Source of the DNA: Mesorhizobium sp.
Lineage (GTDB): Bacteria; Pseudomonadota; Alphaproteobacteria; Rhizobiales; Rhizobiaceae
Assembly: GCF_023954305.1 (NCBI RefSeq)
Contig: NZ_JAMLIG010000005.1
Location: forward strand, 12,322-76,321
Reading direction: 5' to 3'
DNA length: 64,000 bases
How positions within the stretch are numbered: the stretch's first letter is position 1; the number at the start of each line of letters is the position of its first letter. The position numbers and the translations under genes were made by a program. A model generated the notes under the pieces. The model did not search any database. It had not been told where the DNA came from and saw only the letters and a program-made list of their open reading frames with translations. Below, piece after piece: positions 62,282-64,000 of this stretch.

Positions 62282-64000
62282 CTATCTTTCCTGCTCGTCG
62301 CCGCCGTCGCGCTCCTGATCCTGCCGGCGTAGCTCGTCCTGTCGTGGCACATGCTGCTGCGGCGGGTCGGTGCGCGCGGCCTCCTGCGGCCGCGCAGCCT
62401 GTTCGCTGCGATCGGCGGGACGCGATGCGCTCTGGCCGCTCTCGTCGCGCTCCTGCTCGGCCCTTTCACGACGACTGACCTCGATGCCGATGGAGACGCT
62501 AAGGGTGGCGTGATTTTCTATCACCTCGCGTAGATATGGATTTTCGTCCAGGGCTTCGTTGACCGCTTGATTGACCAGCTTTTCATACCTGTCCCTCGCC
62601 TCGACCAGTTTTGCCGCGCGGACTTCATAGTCGGCCTCGTCCTCACTGAAGGAATACCGGCCTGTCTCGTGGTCAAAACGGGTTTCCGGCTCCCTCAATT
62701 CGGCGGTGGTCTCGATCGCATCGCCTATCTGCACCATAAGCGCATCGGCGTGCCGGACCGCATCCGCTCCATATCGGGACACGGCGGCAGCATCGAGCTC
62801 TTCTTTGAGCGCAACACCGTCATAGCTGTCGTCCCTGTCTCGCTGATACTGCGTCTCCAAAATGATCTGGTCGTTGAGGTCGGGCAGCTCGCTTCTCATC
62901 TCCATGAGATAGTTGTTCCCGTCCATCGCGTCTCTGGCAGCGTGCTCAAGCAATTCCTGATGCCTGTTTTGCACCTCGTGCAGCTCGGTGCCGATCGCAT
63001 CGTGCCGCGCAAGCTCGGCCTCTTCGTCCAGCGGATGATCGCCGTCTCGCGCCAACTCCTCGCGCAGATCGGAAATCGCCTGCCTCGATGCCCTGATCTG
63101 CGCGACCAGCTCGCTGCCGGTTCGCGCGTCGACCTCGCCATCTCTTTCGATGGCCCCACCTTCGCGACGGACTATGGGAACAAGCTCGTCATTCTCGGAT
63201 CGTTTGCGGGTTTCCATGTGAATCTCCTGATTCAGATCAGGCCGGATCTTCCTCATTTCCTCGATATAGCTGTTGCCATCCAGGGCGGCCGTCGCCGCCT
63301 CCCGCAGCAGCTCGGCATGCCTGGCTTCCGCCTCGACCAGACCCGCCGGCTTGGCGTCCTGCGTGTAATCGTCGTAGTGCCGCCGCACGTCGCGGCTTGC
63401 TGCGTCTATGCGCTCGAACAGGGCATCGCCTTCGCGAACCGCGGCCTCGCCATGGCGTTCGATCGGCCTGGTTCTGTCGGGATCGCGCAGGTCGATGATC
63501 CTGCGGGATTCGCGCTCGCCCAATTCCTCGTCGATGGCGTTAAGCATGTATTCCCGTCCCTTGGCGATCTCGTAGAGATAGGTGTTCCCGTCGAGCGCTT
63601 CCCGCGCAAAGCGCTCCAACAGTTCGTCGGACCTGCTCCACGCATAGGCATATTCGCCGAAATGGTCTTCCCGTTCCCTCGTGGTCGGTTCCGACAACAG
63701 CTTGGCGTAGGCAGCCCTCACGCCCATCGCATAAGCGTCGGCTGCGTCCATCTGCTCCAGCAGTTCATTGCCCTCGCGCACGGCCTTTTCGCCATGACGC
63801 ACGATCGCATCGTCGAGGTCTATTGCCGCACGCGCCGCCTGCCGCTCGTCCGTCAGCCGCGTGCTTGCCTCCATCCGGGCCGCGCGGACGGTCTGCGCCC
63901 GCGTTTCCTCTATCATCTCGCGTTCGGTCCAGAGGGCAACTTTAAGGTCACTGTGGTTCGCGCGAGCCAGCTTTAGTTCCGCGTCGCCGCGGCCGAGCTG
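62282..64000 (-). CDS. Large charged protein with four tandem repeats (5' end outside window)
   Basis: The frame is open at base 64000, so the true start is outside; 572 codons are visible. Four related segments of 104-125 residues are seen. Each starts with a R-x-G-x-x-A/D-x-R motif (counting from the in-frame Met at 63916: residues 38, 152, 256, 379) and has A-L/M-D-G/E-N-x-Y (107, 211, 330, 455). The segments are acidic/basic helices, probably coiled coils. The last ~60 residues are Gln/Arg/Asp-rich and disordered. Because it faces virD4, it could be the C-terminal half of a relaxase such as TraA, but no relaxase motif is visible here. Confidence 0.6.
   Translation of the reverse strand, partial: QLGRGDAELKLARANHSDLKVALWTEREMIEETRAQTVRAARMEASTRLTDERQAARAAIDLDDAIVRHGEKAVREGNELLEQMDAADAYAMGVRAAYAKLLSEPTTREREDHFGEYAYAWSRSDELLERFAREALDGNTYLYEIAKGREYMLNAIDEELGERESRRIIDLRDPDRTRPIERHGEAAVREGDALFERIDAASRDVRRHYDDYTQDAKPAGLVEAEARHAELLREAATAALDGNSYIEEMRKIRPDLNQEIHMETRKRSENDELVPIVRREGGAIERDGEVDARTGSELVAQIRASRQAISDLREELARDGDHPLDEEAELARHDAIGTELHEVQNRHQELLEHAARDAMDGNNYLMEMRSELPDLNDQIILETQYQRDRDDSYDGVALKEELDAAAVSRYGADAVRHADALMVQIGDAIETTAELREPETRFDHETGRYSFSEDEADYEVRAAKLVEARDRYEKLVNQAVNEALDENPYLREVIENHATLSVSIGIEVSRRERAEQERDESGQSASRPADRSEQAARPQEAARTDPPQQHVPRQDELRRQDQERDGGDEQER

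Overview
The window looks like a stretch of a conjugative element (integrative and conjugative element or plasmid) from an alphaproteobacterium, most likely of the Hyphomicrobiales (Mesorhizobium/Aminobacter/Rhizobium type). The reasons are the high GC content, a complete VirB/VirD4 type IV secretion operon, an alphaproteobacterial-type LexA box (GTTC-N7-GTTC) in front of umuDC, and a plasmid-type gene set (ParB-like protein, ArdC antirestriction proteins, toxin-antitoxin pairs). No rRNA, tRNA or CRISPR array was seen. Neither end of the element is visible: the first and last genes both run off the window.

Region 1 (1-18.7 kb) is a maintenance and establishment zone. Three operons on the minus strand start with a ParB-like gene (1178), a seven-gene operon of mostly unknown proteins with one DNA-methyltransferase-like gene (6002 to 2647), and ardC (18391). 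Each is preceded by a copy of the same GC-rich, hairpin-containing leader repeat (1187-1751, 6012-6576, 18400-18710). Between them are an MNT/HEPN pair, a BrnTA pair, LexA-controlled umuDC and a frameshifted Phd-type antitoxin/toxin pair. The ardC gene is split by a 6.8-kb element with three consecutive tyrosine recombinases (recombinase-in-trio, RIT, type), 13-bp terminal inverted repeats and a 5-bp flanking duplication. The element carries its own intact ardC as cargo.

Region 2 (18.7-45 kb) is a catabolic island. It has a branched-chain/aromatic-acid type (Liv) ABC transporter operon ending in an FAD oxidoreductase, a pyruvate carboxylase gene, a GntR regulator, and an operon of crotonase, CoA-transferase, acyl-CoA dehydrogenase and EtfBA. 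After IS3-family scars come a second Liv transporter on the minus strand and a divergent acyl-CoA ligase/crotonase/TetR operon. The likely scheme is uptake of a carboxylic acid, CoA activation by ligase or CoA-transferase, flavin-dependent oxidation with electrons to ETF, crotonase chemistry, and anaplerosis by pyruvate carboxylase. The substrate cannot be named from sequence. Related operator-like palindromes precede the first transporter operon and the CoA-transferase operon, and a separate 13-bp inverted repeat sits in the divergent promoter of the second cluster.

Region 3 (45-64 kb) is the transfer region. It contains small secreted proteins and two nuclease-fold (SNase-like) secreted proteins on the minus strand. 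A plus-strand operon follows: virB1-like transglycosylase, virB2, virB3, virB4, a second transglycosylase, a virB5-like gene, a small lipoprotein, virB6, virB8, virB9, virB10, virB11 and virD4. Facing it on the minus strand are a small membrane protein and the C-terminal part of a large protein with four tandem repeats that continues beyond the window.
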